Assembly (NCBI RefSeq): GCF_000144625.1
Contig: NC_014376.1
Location: 3,992,501 to 4,056,500, forward strand
Source: [Clostridium] saccharolyticum WM1
GTDB lineage: Bacteria; Bacillota; Clostridia; Lachnospirales; Lachnospiraceae
Direction of reading: 5' to 3'
DNA length: 64,000 nucleotides
In this document: positions 27,859 through 36,476 of the stretch, piece after piece
Layout of the letters: each line of letters begins with the position of its first letter
Numbering within the stretch: position 1 is the first letter of the stretch
Position numbers and translations under genes: made by a program
The notes under the pieces: generated by a model
What the model was told of the DNA's origin: nothing
What the model saw: the letters and a program-made list of their open reading frames with translations, nothing else
Databases searched by the model: none

Positions 27859-28065
27859 TTATTCGTCCGGATATAAATCCAATGCCCCATATTCTGCATC
27901 CGTCATCTCTGCCAGTTTCGTAAGCAGCGAGGCCGTCCACCTGCGCAAGTTTCTGTCTCTGCCGGTCAGACTTTTCTGCATCGTCTGAAGCTCTGCGATC
28001 AGCCCTGTCCGTGTGCCAGGGCTGTAAAGCATCATGAGCATCCATTCGTCATCCGTAAAACGCAT
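27859..28065 (-). CDS. TTRAP family (transposon-transfer assisting) small protein
   Basis: A 68-residue protein starting with MRFTDDEWMLMMLY and containing the TTRAP-like central helices and a terminal acidic stretch ending GALDLYPDE. These proteins are constant companions of Tn916/Tn1549-type elements; their molecular role is unproven. The start lies directly after the stop of the YodL gene and the methylase-helicase follows by 21 bp. Confidence 0.75.
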   Translation of the reverse strand: MRFTDDEWMLMMLYSPGTRTGLIAELQTMQKSLTGRDRNLRRWTASLLTKLAEMTDAEYGALDLYPDE

Positions 28066-28659
28066 TTATAACTCCTTTTCTTCGCAGCACCTGCGAGGCG
28101 GCGCAGGCGGCACCGCCTCCTGCTTTTCCTTCAGCTGATCCAGAACCGATGCTTTCTCCACCGGTTCTTCCTTCTTTCCGTTATTGATTACGCCGTCAAT
28201 CATGCCGTAATCGTCCTCCATCGCCATTTCTGTGGCTTTCAGGTAGTTTTCCGGTTTCAAAAATCCGGGCAGTTCCTTGAATCCGATGGAATCCACATAG
28301 TGACAGCTTACAACACCATTCTCCCGTAAAGCCACGATGTCAGACACAGAAAGACTATGCCCAGTAAAATCATCAGGGCGAGAAACATTGAATTTCGCAT
28401 ACAATTCCTCCAACATCGTATTCTGATCCTTGTAGGGAAGAAGCGGAGCCGTATAAACCACCTCATAATGGTCAATATCCGGTTCCAGCCCCATCCGTTC
28501 CAGTTCGCGCATAGACGAAAAGCGTTCATATACCGTATCCTCGCTGCGACGAAGCTGCAAAATCGCATACTGGTCGGTAGCACTGTCGAGAAATGCCATC
28601 ATTCTTTCGTCCGGTGCCTGTTTTCCATGCACTTCATCCCATTTTTCAATTCTTGCCAT
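28066..28659 (-). CDS. YodL / DUF4316 family ICE protein
   Basis: A 197-residue protein. Residues about 27-110 match the YodL pattern (YAILQLRRSE..., MGLEPDIDHYEVVYTAPL), and the C-terminal part (GVVSCHYVDSIGFKELPGFL to the ASVLDQL tail) matches DUF4316. It is soluble, of unknown function, and conserved in Tn1549-like elements. It overlaps the upstream 102-residue gene by 14 bases. Confidence 0.75.
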   Translation of the reverse strand: MARIEKWDEVHGKQAPDERMMAFLDSATDQYAILQLRRSEDTVYERFSSMRELERMGLEPDIDHYEVVYTAPLLPYKDQNTMLEELYAKFNVSRPDDFTGHSLSVSDIVALRENGVVSCHYVDSIGFKELPGFLKPENYLKATEMAMEDDYGMIDGVINNGKKEEPVEKASVLDQLKEKQEAVPPAPPRRCCEEKEL

Positions 28660-28954
28660 ACGTCATTTCTCCCTTCTCCATAAACGGCAGGCCGTTTTCC
28701 TTTGCTTCCTGTCGCTGCTGTTCCCGACGCTTTTCACTGTAAGGCGGTCGGATACCGACGCAGCGTTTGGGAATCGTATAAGTGACCGACCCATGCTCCC
28801 TGTGCTCCAAAATAAACTGCTCCGGATACTGTTTTCGCAGTTCCCGGAGCTTCTTAATCAGGCGGCTGTCATGGGTGTAAATACTGGCAATATCCAGTTC
28901 ATTGTCAAAATTGATGACGGTTTCCTGTTCCGCCTTCGTGAACTTGTACTTCAT
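28646..28954 (-). CDS. ICE accessory protein, function unknown
   Basis: A 102-residue basic protein with a helical N-terminus and a conserved-looking VTYTIPKRCVGIRPPYSEKRR segment followed by a charged tail. The lysine/arginine-rich C-terminus suggests nucleic acid contact. It overlaps both neighbours (4 bases upstream with an ATGA, 14 bases downstream), so it is translated as part of the operon. I do not recognise a named function. Confidence 0.7.
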   Translation of the reverse strand: MKYKFTKAEQETVINFDNELDIASIYTHDSRLIKKLRELRKQYPEQFILEHREHGSVTYTIPKRCVGIRPPYSEKRREQQRQEAKENGLPFMEKGEMTYGKN

Positions 28955-29838
28955 CGCTCCGCCTCCTTCGCCTTGGCAGCTTTCACCGGCGTATCCGTTC
29001 TGGAAGACAAATCCGAGAGTTTACCCAGCACGGATTCCCGTCTGCTGACTTCTGCATCCTCTGCTCGATCACAAAGTTCATCATAGTCAATCCGCGTCAT
29101 GGTGCGTCCACCGAATCCATAATCCGAAAGAATCTGGTCTCTTGCTGCATTCATGCTGATTTCCGGGTTGTCGATCTGTCCGCCATCAATTTCCGTGAAG
29201 TCCTTATGATATAAGGTATAGTCGTAACCGTCCTCACAGGTCTGAATGGCAAGAAAGCCCTTGCTTCCCAAATCCCATGCGCTGCGTTCTTCCGTAATCA
29301 GCGGCTCCGGGCGGCATGTACCGCCGCCGCGTTCCAGCATTTCTGCCAGCTGACAGATGTGCAGAACATCATACCCAAGGCGAAGATGATATTCGTCCAT
29401 ATATTCACAGCGGGCCGAAAACTTCCGATTCGGATACTCGATCTCCACCGCACTGCCATCCGGAATTTTGAACCGATCCTCGTAGCTGCTGGTGATAAAC
29501 CGGATATTTTTAGCATTCTCCAGTTCAGGATCAGCCTTTTTCATCTGCCAAAGAACCTTTCTGCCGCCTCGCATCTGTTCCAGCATCTCCGAAGCTACCG
29601 GAGCAACGGTAAGACCGGAAAGATTGGGAATCTTCTGGAGTGCTGCCATCCTCGCGCTTTCTTCCAGCGTAGAAAACGGCTGTTTATCCAACACATCCCA
29701 GCCAATGTGTCCCTCGGCAATCTGTACCTTGCTGTCCGTATCAAAACAGTGGAACTCCACGCCGTCCTGCTTTTCCTGCAAGGAAAGCAGAGCGACATTA
29801 TCCACCAGATAAGCTGCATTCATCATTTTCATACTCAT
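28951..29838 (-). CDS. ICE accessory protein with LPD-like region, function unknown
   Basis: A 295-residue soluble protein. The region around residues 205-245 (YDYTLYHKDFTEIDGGQIDN... DQILSDYGF) resembles the large polyvalent-protein associated domains also found in the giant helicase, and the C-terminus is charged. No catalytic motif is visible. It overlaps the stop of topB by 4 bases. Probably an accessory of the processing machinery, by context only. Confidence 0.65.
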   Translation of the reverse strand: MSMKMMNAAYLVDNVALLSLQEKQDGVEFHCFDTDSKVQIAEGHIGWDVLDKQPFSTLEESARMAALQKIPNLSGLTVAPVASEMLEQMRGGRKVLWQMKKADPELENAKNIRFITSSYEDRFKIPDGSAVEIEYPNRKFSARCEYMDEYHLRLGYDVLHICQLAEMLERGGGTCRPEPLITEERSAWDLGSKGFLAIQTCEDGYDYTLYHKDFTEIDGGQIDNPEISMNAARDQILSDYGFGGRTMTRIDYDELCDRAEDAEVSRRESVLGKLSDLSSRTDTPVKAAKAKEAER

Positions 29839-31913
29839 TTTTTACCTCCAAACTCCAGCTTAAAAGCTGCTGCACCGTCCTCGCCGGTCTCTACACGAAC
29901 GGTTGTGTCATAGTAACGATTGGACTTCCTGGAATAGCAATGGGTAAGCCGTGCTTTTCCCTGATTTACCAGTTGCTTTGCCAGTTCCTCTGTCATCTGC
30001 TTTCCCAGTGTCTGAAAGAACCTGTTTTCCTTCCAGAGCGCAAATTTACAGCTCTTATCCCTGCAAAACCATCCCTTTACCGTTTCACAGACATCACTGC
30101 CGCAGGCCGGGCAGGAACCAATGACCTTGCGCTCCGGCTGCATCAGCACATCGGCTCCTTTTACAGCCTCGTAGGTTTTAACAAGTCCATTGACCATGCT
30201 GCTGATTTCTCCCATAAAGGCATCGCTGTCATACTCGCCATGTTCTATTTTCAGCAGTTTTTCCTCCCAGTCTGCCGTCATGGATGGAGACTGAATCTGT
30301 TCCGGCACCACCGTCACCAGCGCATTTCCCTTGTCCGTAGAACAAAGGTATTTCGTTTTCTTATCACCCCTGCGCTCGATAAAGCCTTTCTGCACCAGTT
30401 TTTCGATGATGGCAGCGCGTGTGGCCGGTGTGCCGATGCCTTTTCGCTCTACGCCAGCCGGGAATTCATCCGAGCTGGCACTCTCCATCGCTGAAAGCAG
30501 AAGATCTTCGGTAAACCTCTTGGGTGGGCTGGTCTTACCCTCTTTCAGATCGACACCAGCAAGTTCCAGTGTCATGCCTTCCGAAAGCTCCGGCAGATTA
30601 CACGCCTCCGCATTCTTCTCAGCATCCTCACTCGACCTTCCTGCATACTGTCTCCAGCCCATATCCGTGACCGTTTTGCCTTTTGTACGGAACTTCTGAC
30701 CGGCGCACTCGGCTTCTACTATGGTTTCTGCATAGCGGCAGGGAGTTCCTACCGCACAAATCAGCCGCACCGCCAGCATGATAAGAATCGCCTGTTCTCC
30801 ACTGGGAAGAGAGGAAATGTCATGACCTGCCGCTGTTTTTGTAGGAATAATGGCATGGTGATCGGTAACTTTCTTAGAATTGATGACCTGCGCTGCATTC
30901 ACCGGTGCCGGCACATCCGGCTGAATCTGAAAGCTCTGCTGGATCACAGAGACAAGTTCCGGCACCAACGGTGCCATATCATCCGTCAGATACCGGCTGT
31001 CGGTACGGGGATAGGTTACGAGTTTCTTCTCGTACAGAGCCTGTGTGTAATCCAGGGTCTGCTGGGCAGTAAATCCCAGCTGCCGGTTTGCTTCTCGCTG
31101 AAGCGATGTCAGATCAAAGAGAGCTGGGGGCTTCTCTGATTTTTCTTTCTGCTCCACCTTGGTAATGATGGCACTACCTGCCTGACAGCACTCTGCCACC
31201 AGTTTTTCTGCTTCTGCTTTTTCTTTCATCCGCTCACCACCCGCTTGAAAATCCCGAAATTTTAATTCTGCCGAGTAGAACGGCTCAGGTTTGAACGCCC
31301 GGATTGCTGCATCCCGCATGACCACCATCGCAAGGGTTGGTGTCATCACGCGCCCCACATTCAGGGTCTGCCCATACAGACATGAAAAAAGCCGGGTGGC
31401 GTTGATTCCGACAATCCAGTCGGCACGCTCCCGGCATAAAGCCGCCTCATATAAGGCATCATATTCTGTTCCCGGTCTGAGCTTCTGAAAGCCTTCCCGG
31501 ATAGCACTGTCCTCCATCGAGGAAATCCAAAGTCGTTCCACCGGCTTTTTGCAGCCGCACTGATGGTAAACCAGTCGGAAAATCAGTTCTCCCTCACGGC
31601 CTGCATCGGTTGCACAGATCAGACTCTTTACATCCTTCCGCAGCATGAGCTTTTTCAGGATTCCAAACTGCTTTTTCGTACTGGTGGACACCTGATACTG
31701 CCAATGTTCCGGCAAAATCGGAAGGTCATCATACCTCCACTTGGCATACTTCTCATCATAGGCTTCCGGCTGGGAAAGTTCCACCAGATGCCCCACACAC
31801 CAGCTGACAATGTAGCCATTGCCCTCCATATAACCATCCCCGCGCTGATTTGCTCCGATTACCTTCGAGAGGCTCATGGCTACCGAGGGCTTTTCCGCTA
31901 ATACAAGCTTCAT
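29835..31913 (-). CDS. topB: DNA topoisomerase III
   Basis: A 692-residue type IA topoisomerase. The Toprim motif DAGREGE is at residues 103-109, the catalytic tyrosine region TYPRTDSRYL is near residue 300, and a zinc-ribbon CPAC...CRDKSC is near residue 600. ICE-borne TopB relaxes or decatenates DNA during replication and transfer. The start is the ATG at 31913 with AAAGGAG 9 bases upstream; the open frame runs on to 31964 but that part is the leader hairpin, not coding. Confidence 0.95.
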   Translation of the reverse strand: MKLVLAEKPSVAMSLSKVIGANQRGDGYMEGNGYIVSWCVGHLVELSQPEAYDEKYAKWRYDDLPILPEHWQYQVSTSTKKQFGILKKLMLRKDVKSLICATDAGREGELIFRLVYHQCGCKKPVERLWISSMEDSAIREGFQKLRPGTEYDALYEAALCRERADWIVGINATRLFSCLYGQTLNVGRVMTPTLAMVVMRDAAIRAFKPEPFYSAELKFRDFQAGGERMKEKAEAEKLVAECCQAGSAIITKVEQKEKSEKPPALFDLTSLQREANRQLGFTAQQTLDYTQALYEKKLVTYPRTDSRYLTDDMAPLVPELVSVIQQSFQIQPDVPAPVNAAQVINSKKVTDHHAIIPTKTAAGHDISSLPSGEQAILIMLAVRLICAVGTPCRYAETIVEAECAGQKFRTKGKTVTDMGWRQYAGRSSEDAEKNAEACNLPELSEGMTLELAGVDLKEGKTSPPKRFTEDLLLSAMESASSDEFPAGVERKGIGTPATRAAIIEKLVQKGFIERRGDKKTKYLCSTDKGNALVTVVPEQIQSPSMTADWEEKLLKIEHGEYDSDAFMGEISSMVNGLVKTYEAVKGADVLMQPERKVIGSCPACGSDVCETVKGWFCRDKSCKFALWKENRFFQTLGKQMTEELAKQLVNQGKARLTHCYSRKSNRYYDTTVRVETGEDGAAAFKLEFGGKK

Positions 31914-31933
31914 TCGATACTGCTCCTTTCGCA

Positions 31934-31979
31934 AAAAAATTAGCAGCCAGGCACCGAAGCGCATGACTGCTATGTAAGG
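31934..31979 (-). promoter_or_regulatory. Attenuator-like hairpin before topB
   Basis: On the minus strand TTACATAGCAGTCA pairs with TGGCTGCTA around an inner GCGC-TTCG-GTGC stem-loop (31941-31973), then seven T residues, and only a few bases later the AAAGGAG of topB. A terminator-like structure placed against the ribosome binding site of an essential transfer gene suggests regulated read-through. Confidence 0.65.
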
Positions 31980-32016
31980 AAGTGTATTCTGTTTTAGGTC
32001 TACAAACTGGAAGTTG

Positions 32017-32622
32017 TCAAACAGCGTTCGTTGTTTCGCTTTGCGGCATTTTTACACACTGCTGAATCACACCTGTAACAAATGTAATAGAATCGGCGCA
32101 GTCATTCTTGAGCCATTCTGAGATAATTGCCATCAATCCCCGAATATAAAAGGCCATGATATAGGGTCGATCTTGCTGTAGTACACCGTAGCGGTCGAGA
32201 ATCGGCGTAAACACATGACGGAACATCCTATCATAGCTTTTATCCATCCCCAACACCGCCGCATTTTCTGTTGCTGTGCGGAACAGTCTCTTGTTGTTCT
32301 TAATGTAGCTGAGGTAAGGTGTTAAATAATCCGGCGTAATTAGATATAATTCATCCCTCGGGCAATTCCGCAACTTTGCAGAAAAGGCATCTGAATCTTT
32401 CTCCATGCAAGCAAGAAATTGCTCATTCATACGACTGACACTCTCCAAGAGCAGGTCTGACATCGTTTCATAGTGCAGGTAGAAGGTGGAACGATTGACC
32501 CCTGCTACTTCACAGATTTCTTTGACTGTAATATACTCAAAATCCTTTTTTGCCAGAAGTGTCAGAAAGGCTTCGTCCATTCTGGCTGCGGTAGCAAAAT
32601 ATCTGCTTTCCGATCTATTCAA
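32017..32622 (-). CDS. TetR family transcriptional regulator
   Basis: A 201-residue regulator with the TetR helix-turn-helix at about residues 29-50 (ITVKEICEVAGVNRSTFYLHY) and a helical C-terminal ligand/dimer domain. The start codon is TTG at 32622, preceded by AAGGTGAG. It follows the 117-residue membrane protein gene by 28 bp, and the two make a cargo pair: TetR proteins commonly control a neighbouring membrane protein. The ligand cannot be told from sequence. Confidence 0.88.
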   Translation of the reverse strand: MNRSESRYFATAARMDEAFLTLLAKKDFEYITVKEICEVAGVNRSTFYLHYETMSDLLLESVSRMNEQFLACMEKDSDAFSAKLRNCPRDELYLITPDYLTPYLSYIKNNKRLFRTATENAAVLGMDKSYDRMFRHVFTPILDRYGVLQQDRPYIMAFYIRGLMAIISEWLKNDCADSITFVTGVIQQCVKMPQSETTNAV

Positions 32623-32650
32623 TCGTTCTCACCTTCTTTCGTGTTGTTGT

Positions 32651-33004
32651 TTACATCTCGCTGATTTCTTTTGCCAGTTCCATGATTTCAAAAGCGTATT
32701 TCTGCTTGCCCTGCGCCAGCAATTTTTTGTAGATGGGGTAATTAACGCCCATGCCCAGTAGCCCGATAATTCCGACAATCACGCCGAGGACAAACATAGT
32801 GGTGCTACCGCTGCCGATGACCTTCATGGAAAGGCACATTCCAACACCGGCTACCAGCGCAGTGATAATGCCGAAGGTATAGGTAAAAACGGTTGCGGGA
32901 AGCTTGGCTTTTGCATCCAGCTTGCGAAGAGCGATCACCTTGGAGGTGTCCTTGAGTGCATATTCGTTTGCGAGTTGTTCTGCATAGATTTTATCTGTAT
33001 TCAT
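32651..33004 (-). CDS. Two-transmembrane protein paired with TetR regulator
   Basis: A 117-residue protein with an N-terminal charged stretch and two hydrophobic segments at about residues 39-60 and 68-90, ending in a cytosolic helix. AAGGAGG lies 9 bases before the ATG at 33004. It has no recognised catalytic motif. The partner TetR gene follows on the same transcript. Similar pairs are seen as cargo in Lachnospiraceae elements; function is unknown. Confidence 0.75.
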   Translation of the reverse strand: MNTDKIYAEQLANEYALKDTSKVIALRKLDAKAKLPATVFTYTFGIITALVAGVGMCLSMKVIGSGSTTMFVLGVIVGIIGLLGMGVNYPIYKKLLAQGKQKYAFEIMELAKEISEM

Positions 33005-33160
33005 GGCTTGTTGCCTCCTTCATTTGATGGTTTTATTCTACCAGCAAAGAACGGGCAACGGAACAACACTGATGGCAGTTTATGTTGAGTTCAAGAATTG
33101 TGCAAATGCCGATTTGTATCACTGTTCTCTCTCTATTTTATCAGATATCACCTACAGTTT

Positions 33161-33240
33161 CCATAGCTTCATGGCTCAAAACACTCCATTCACAAACCAT
33201 TTAGCTATGTAAAAGGGACGGCTTCTCAGCCGCCCCTCAG
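33161..33240 (-). terminator. Terminator after the DUF4366 gene, with TTACATAG and second inverted repeat
   Basis: On the minus strand a GC-rich hairpin (GGGCGGC...GCCGTCCC, about 33215-33237) with TTTT is followed by ACATAGCT and, about 35 bases on, by its complement AGCTATG. The first part ends the transfer operon; the second has the same layout as the spacers around the Maff2 genes. Nothing coding is seen in 33005-33256. Confidence 0.65.
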
Positions 33241-33256
33241 GTCAACACAGTCTTAA

Positions 33257-34420
33257 TTAAACAGGTTCATCATCCGATTCCGCTTCGTAATCCTCGTTGA
33301 CATCCACTTCTTCGTCCTCGTCACCGTCATCCTCCGGCAGCTGGAGTGCGTCTTCATCCTCATCGTGATAATCCGCATCAGGGTCCGGTTGATTTTTCTT
33401 AGATGCAGGCTTTACGCCCTTCATCTTGATATAGAGATAACCGCCGACACCGGCTGCACCAATCACAAACAGAAGCAGCATAATCATCGGAAGCGGAGAC
33501 GCTTTCTTCTGCTCGCTCTCTGTTTTCTGCTCTTCCGGTGCAGGCTCCGTCTCCTGCGGCTTTTCGGTTTCCGCAGGCTCCGTGACTTCCGGCTCCTTCT
33601 CCTGATACTTGGCGGCTTCCTCTTCATCCATCAGTGCAAGCAGATCGGCCTCATCCACCATATTCAGGAAATGCACATTCTGGTTACCGTCCTTATCGCG
33701 GTCGATAATCAGATAAAACGTGTTACCCGCCTTTGTCACCAGCGTAATGAACTGCTGGCTGGATTTATCTTCTTCCTCACCGATATCGTCCACCAGCGTC
33801 ATATTTCCTTCCGGAGTCAAAGCTGTACTGGATTCCGTCTCATCCTCGGATGACATTCCGCTCTGCATCAGATCCAGAAACAGCTTCAGCGCATCTTCAC
33901 TGAACATGCTGCTGTCTTTTGTGGAATCCGTGACATTCAGGTACTTTCCATGTGCATACCCGGTTTTGCCGTTGAAGTTCACCTTATACCAGTCACCGCA
34001 TTTTTCGACAATCTCCACCGTATCGCCTGAATGCAGATATCCGATAATCTCCTGATCCATGCCGGGACCGGAACGAAAATGCAGGCTGGTGATACCCGGC
34101 ACCACTGTACCCATCTGCTTTTGGGACTTTTCGCTGCCGATGTTGTATTCCTTGCCGCCCACCGTAACGATCAGGTTCCCATTCGCATCCGTAGAGACCT
34201 CATAGCCATCCGGCAGCACCTGCATGTCCGGGTCGATTTCGATGCTGTCGGTATTGTCCGTTTTCCCTGCATTTGCGCTTTCTGCTGCATCCGCTTCCTG
34301 CGCAGCGGTACTGACAGATGTGTTCTTCTGCACATCATCGCCCGTATAGGCAAATGCAGTGGTCGTAAAGATTCCTGCCGCCATCACACTGGCAAGCAGC
34401 ATTACCATCATCTTTTTCAT
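33257..34420 (-). CDS. DUF4366 (CD1107-like) secreted/anchored protein with SH3 domain
   Basis: A 387-residue extracytoplasmic protein: signal peptide (about 1-24), an SH3b-type domain at about 100-165 (RSGPGMDQEIIGYLHSGD...WYKV), the DUF4366 region, a transmembrane helix near 325-350 (PMIMLLLFVIGAAGVGGYLY) and a strongly acidic C-terminal tail. SH3b domains often bind cell wall, so it probably anchors part of the conjugation channel at the envelope. Its start overlaps the DUF4315 stop by 4 bases. Confidence 0.85.
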   Translation of the reverse strand: MKKMMVMLLASVMAAGIFTTTAFAYTGDDVQKNTSVSTAAQEADAAESANAGKTDNTDSIEIDPDMQVLPDGYEVSTDANGNLIVTVGGKEYNIGSEKSQKQMGTVVPGITSLHFRSGPGMDQEIIGYLHSGDTVEIVEKCGDWYKVNFNGKTGYAHGKYLNVTDSTKDSSMFSEDALKLFLDLMQSGMSSEDETESSTALTPEGNMTLVDDIGEEEDKSSQQFITLVTKAGNTFYLIIDRDKDGNQNVHFLNMVDEADLLALMDEEEAAKYQEKEPEVTEPAETEKPQETEPAPEEQKTESEQKKASPLPMIMLLLFVIGAAGVGGYLYIKMKGVKPASKKNQPDPDADYHDEDEDALQLPEDDGDEDEEVDVNEDYEAESDDEPV

Positions 34421-34668
34421 TCCATATCCTCCGTTTCTTTCTCATCCAGTTTCAGGTTCTCCGGGTTGGGAACCGCAGCCTGCGCCATCTGAATGATGAC
34501 TGCCAGCTGTTCCGGGGTCAGGCTCTGGGCATGTACCATTTCACAAATTTCGCTGTTTTCCTGCTCGTGGTACTTTCTGTCCCATTCCTTTCTGCGCTCC
34601 TCCCACTCATCGCGTTTTCTGCGGGCTTTCTCACGCTCCGCAGCAATCTTTTCCAGTTTTAAACTCAT
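34417..34668 (-). CDS. DUF4315 family protein
   Basis: An 83-residue, highly charged protein: an N-terminal coiled coil rich in K/E/R (about 1-37) and a C-terminal helix containing LTPEQLAVIIQMAQ. It matches DUF4315, a family that sits between the NlpC/P60 hydrolase and the DUF4366 protein in Tn1549-like transfer operons, exactly as here. Function unknown. Confidence 0.85.
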   Translation of the reverse strand: MSLKLEKIAAEREKARRKRDEWEERRKEWDRKYHEQENSEICEMVHAQSLTPEQLAVIIQMAQAAVPNPENLKLDEKETEDME

Positions 34669-34703
34669 ACTCTGTCCTTTCCGGGCGAATAAACGCCCTG
34701 TTT

Positions 34704-36473
34704 TTATCGAATTCTTCCCATACAGTAGTAATGCTGCCGCCAGTAGTTCGTCTCAATGGAAGCATAGGAAATTGGGTTGCCGCAGTGAATCATCATCCCG
34801 TTGCCGACATAAATGCCCACATGGGATGCGCCACTGGTGTTGTAGGTTTTCTGGAAGAAGATCAGGTCTCCGGGCTTTGCCTCACTTTTCGGGATAATGT
34901 CGCATTTTCCCATCAGACCGTTGGCCGTCTGCCTGCCTACATTCCAGCCATTGCCGCAGTGGTTGATGACCCAGCTTACAAAACCGGAGCAGTCAAAACT
35001 GGTACTCGGCGAGCTGCCGCCCCAAACATAGGGATAACCGAGATATTTCTCTGCTTCGGTAATCATCTTCCGGAATTTTTCATCCGTCAGAGCTTCGCCC
35101 GGAATGTCGTAATCCTGGTATTCTCCGCTGGAACCCGCGCCATCCGGCGTTGCAAAGGCTATGCCTGCAAACAGGTCATCCCGATTGCCCCGGCACTCCA
35201 GTGTGACTTCGTATCGTTGCAGCTTGTCATCTGTAAGGCCGGAATTTCTTGCAACATAGTCAACGCCCCGATTGAGCAGTGTTACATTGAGGATTTTATA
35301 CTCATACTGTACCGTCACCTGATAGGTGTAGGTGTGTCCGGTTCCGGTGATTGGATTGTAGCGATAGCCCACACGGGTTTCTTTCCTTGTCCGGATTTCC
35401 ACCTTTTCCTCCAACTTCAGCTCATACTGCGCTTCAAAAATACTCTGGAGCCGCGCCTGCACCTGGCTTCTCGTATAGTTTTCAAATTCTACGGTCAGCA
35501 GAGATGCAAGCTCATAGGGATTGTGACCAATCTCTGCCAGATTGTAGCGATACTCGTCATAGCCCGGATGGTCGGTTTCAATGCGGTCGATTTGTTTGCG
35601 AAGTTCATCTTCCAGCTTGGTATAATCCGTCTCCACGCCTTTCAAATCTTCATCTTCTGCCGTGTAGGAAGTCCCCAGCACCACATTGCCGCCGCCATTG
35701 ATCAAGACGGAGCATGACGAAACCGACCCGGCAATCACCAAAACAAGCAGTCCCACGGCTGCGATACCGATGATGATATGCGAGTGGCTCTGCACAAACT
35801 GAAATGCCTTTTCCGTTATACTAACAGTACCCTGCGCAGCTTTGGCTGTGCCAGATGCTGTGTTCTCCGCAGCGGCCGCACCTGCCTTCGCAGCGGCATA
35901 CTCTTTTTTGATGGCCTGCTTCTGCCGCCATCGGGAAAAGAGATTGGAACCAGCCCGCGGATCAGACTTCATGCGTTCCGCAAAGATGGAATCTACGGCA
36001 TCTTTATTTGCCTTTTTCTCCAACCGCTCCAGCTTTTTGTACTGCCGCAGCTTTCGACCATATTGGAACCTGGAACCGGCACGGGCTGCACCTTCCGCTG
36101 AGCCTTCGGTAAAATGCGCTGCCTCCACACCAGAATTATTATCCTGGTCGGCATTGCGCACACTCTGATGTGCCTTGGCTGAAAGTGCATCTGCCGCAAG
36201 ATTTCCCGGCTTCTTTGGCTTTCCGCCTTTTTTCCCGGAAGCTGCTGCATTCTTTTTCGCTTTTACTTCCTGCTCTGATTTCAGCTTCTTACTGCGCATC
36301 TTAGCAAGATCGGCCTCGTGACGAATCTGCCTTCGGTGTTCCGCTTTTTTCTTGTTGCTGTCTCCCGTACTGCTATCGGCGGCTTTGTTCCTGGAATCGC
36401 GAAGGGTGTTCTCCGCACCCTCGCGCTCCTGCCGCAGCTTGTCTCCGAGATTCGGATTTTTCTTGCCAGCCAT
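34704..36473 (-). CDS. NlpC/P60 (C40) cell wall hydrolase of the transfer apparatus
   Basis: A 589-residue protein. Residues 1-225 are a basic, lysine-rich cytosolic part; one transmembrane helix lies at about 232-255; a middle region precedes a C-terminal NlpC/P60 peptidase with catalytic Cys in FDCSGF (near 490), His in SHVGIYV (near 548) and a third polar residue in MIHCGN (near 562). Such enzymes locally open peptidoglycan for the conjugation channel (CwlT-like). It follows the VirB4 gene by 3 bp. Confidence 0.92.
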   Translation of the reverse strand: MAGKKNPNLGDKLRQEREGAENTLRDSRNKAADSSTGDSNKKKAEHRRQIRHEADLAKMRSKKLKSEQEVKAKKNAAASGKKGGKPKKPGNLAADALSAKAHQSVRNADQDNNSGVEAAHFTEGSAEGAARAGSRFQYGRKLRQYKKLERLEKKANKDAVDSIFAERMKSDPRAGSNLFSRWRQKQAIKKEYAAAKAGAAAAENTASGTAKAAQGTVSITEKAFQFVQSHSHIIIGIAAVGLLVLVIAGSVSSCSVLINGGGNVVLGTSYTAEDEDLKGVETDYTKLEDELRKQIDRIETDHPGYDEYRYNLAEIGHNPYELASLLTVEFENYTRSQVQARLQSIFEAQYELKLEEKVEIRTRKETRVGYRYNPITGTGHTYTYQVTVQYEYKILNVTLLNRGVDYVARNSGLTDDKLQRYEVTLECRGNRDDLFAGIAFATPDGAGSSGEYQDYDIPGEALTDEKFRKMITEAEKYLGYPYVWGGSSPSTSFDCSGFVSWVINHCGNGWNVGRQTANGLMGKCDIIPKSEAKPGDLIFFQKTYNTSGASHVGIYVGNGMMIHCGNPISYASIETNYWRQHYYCMGRIR

Positions 36474-36476
36474 CGC

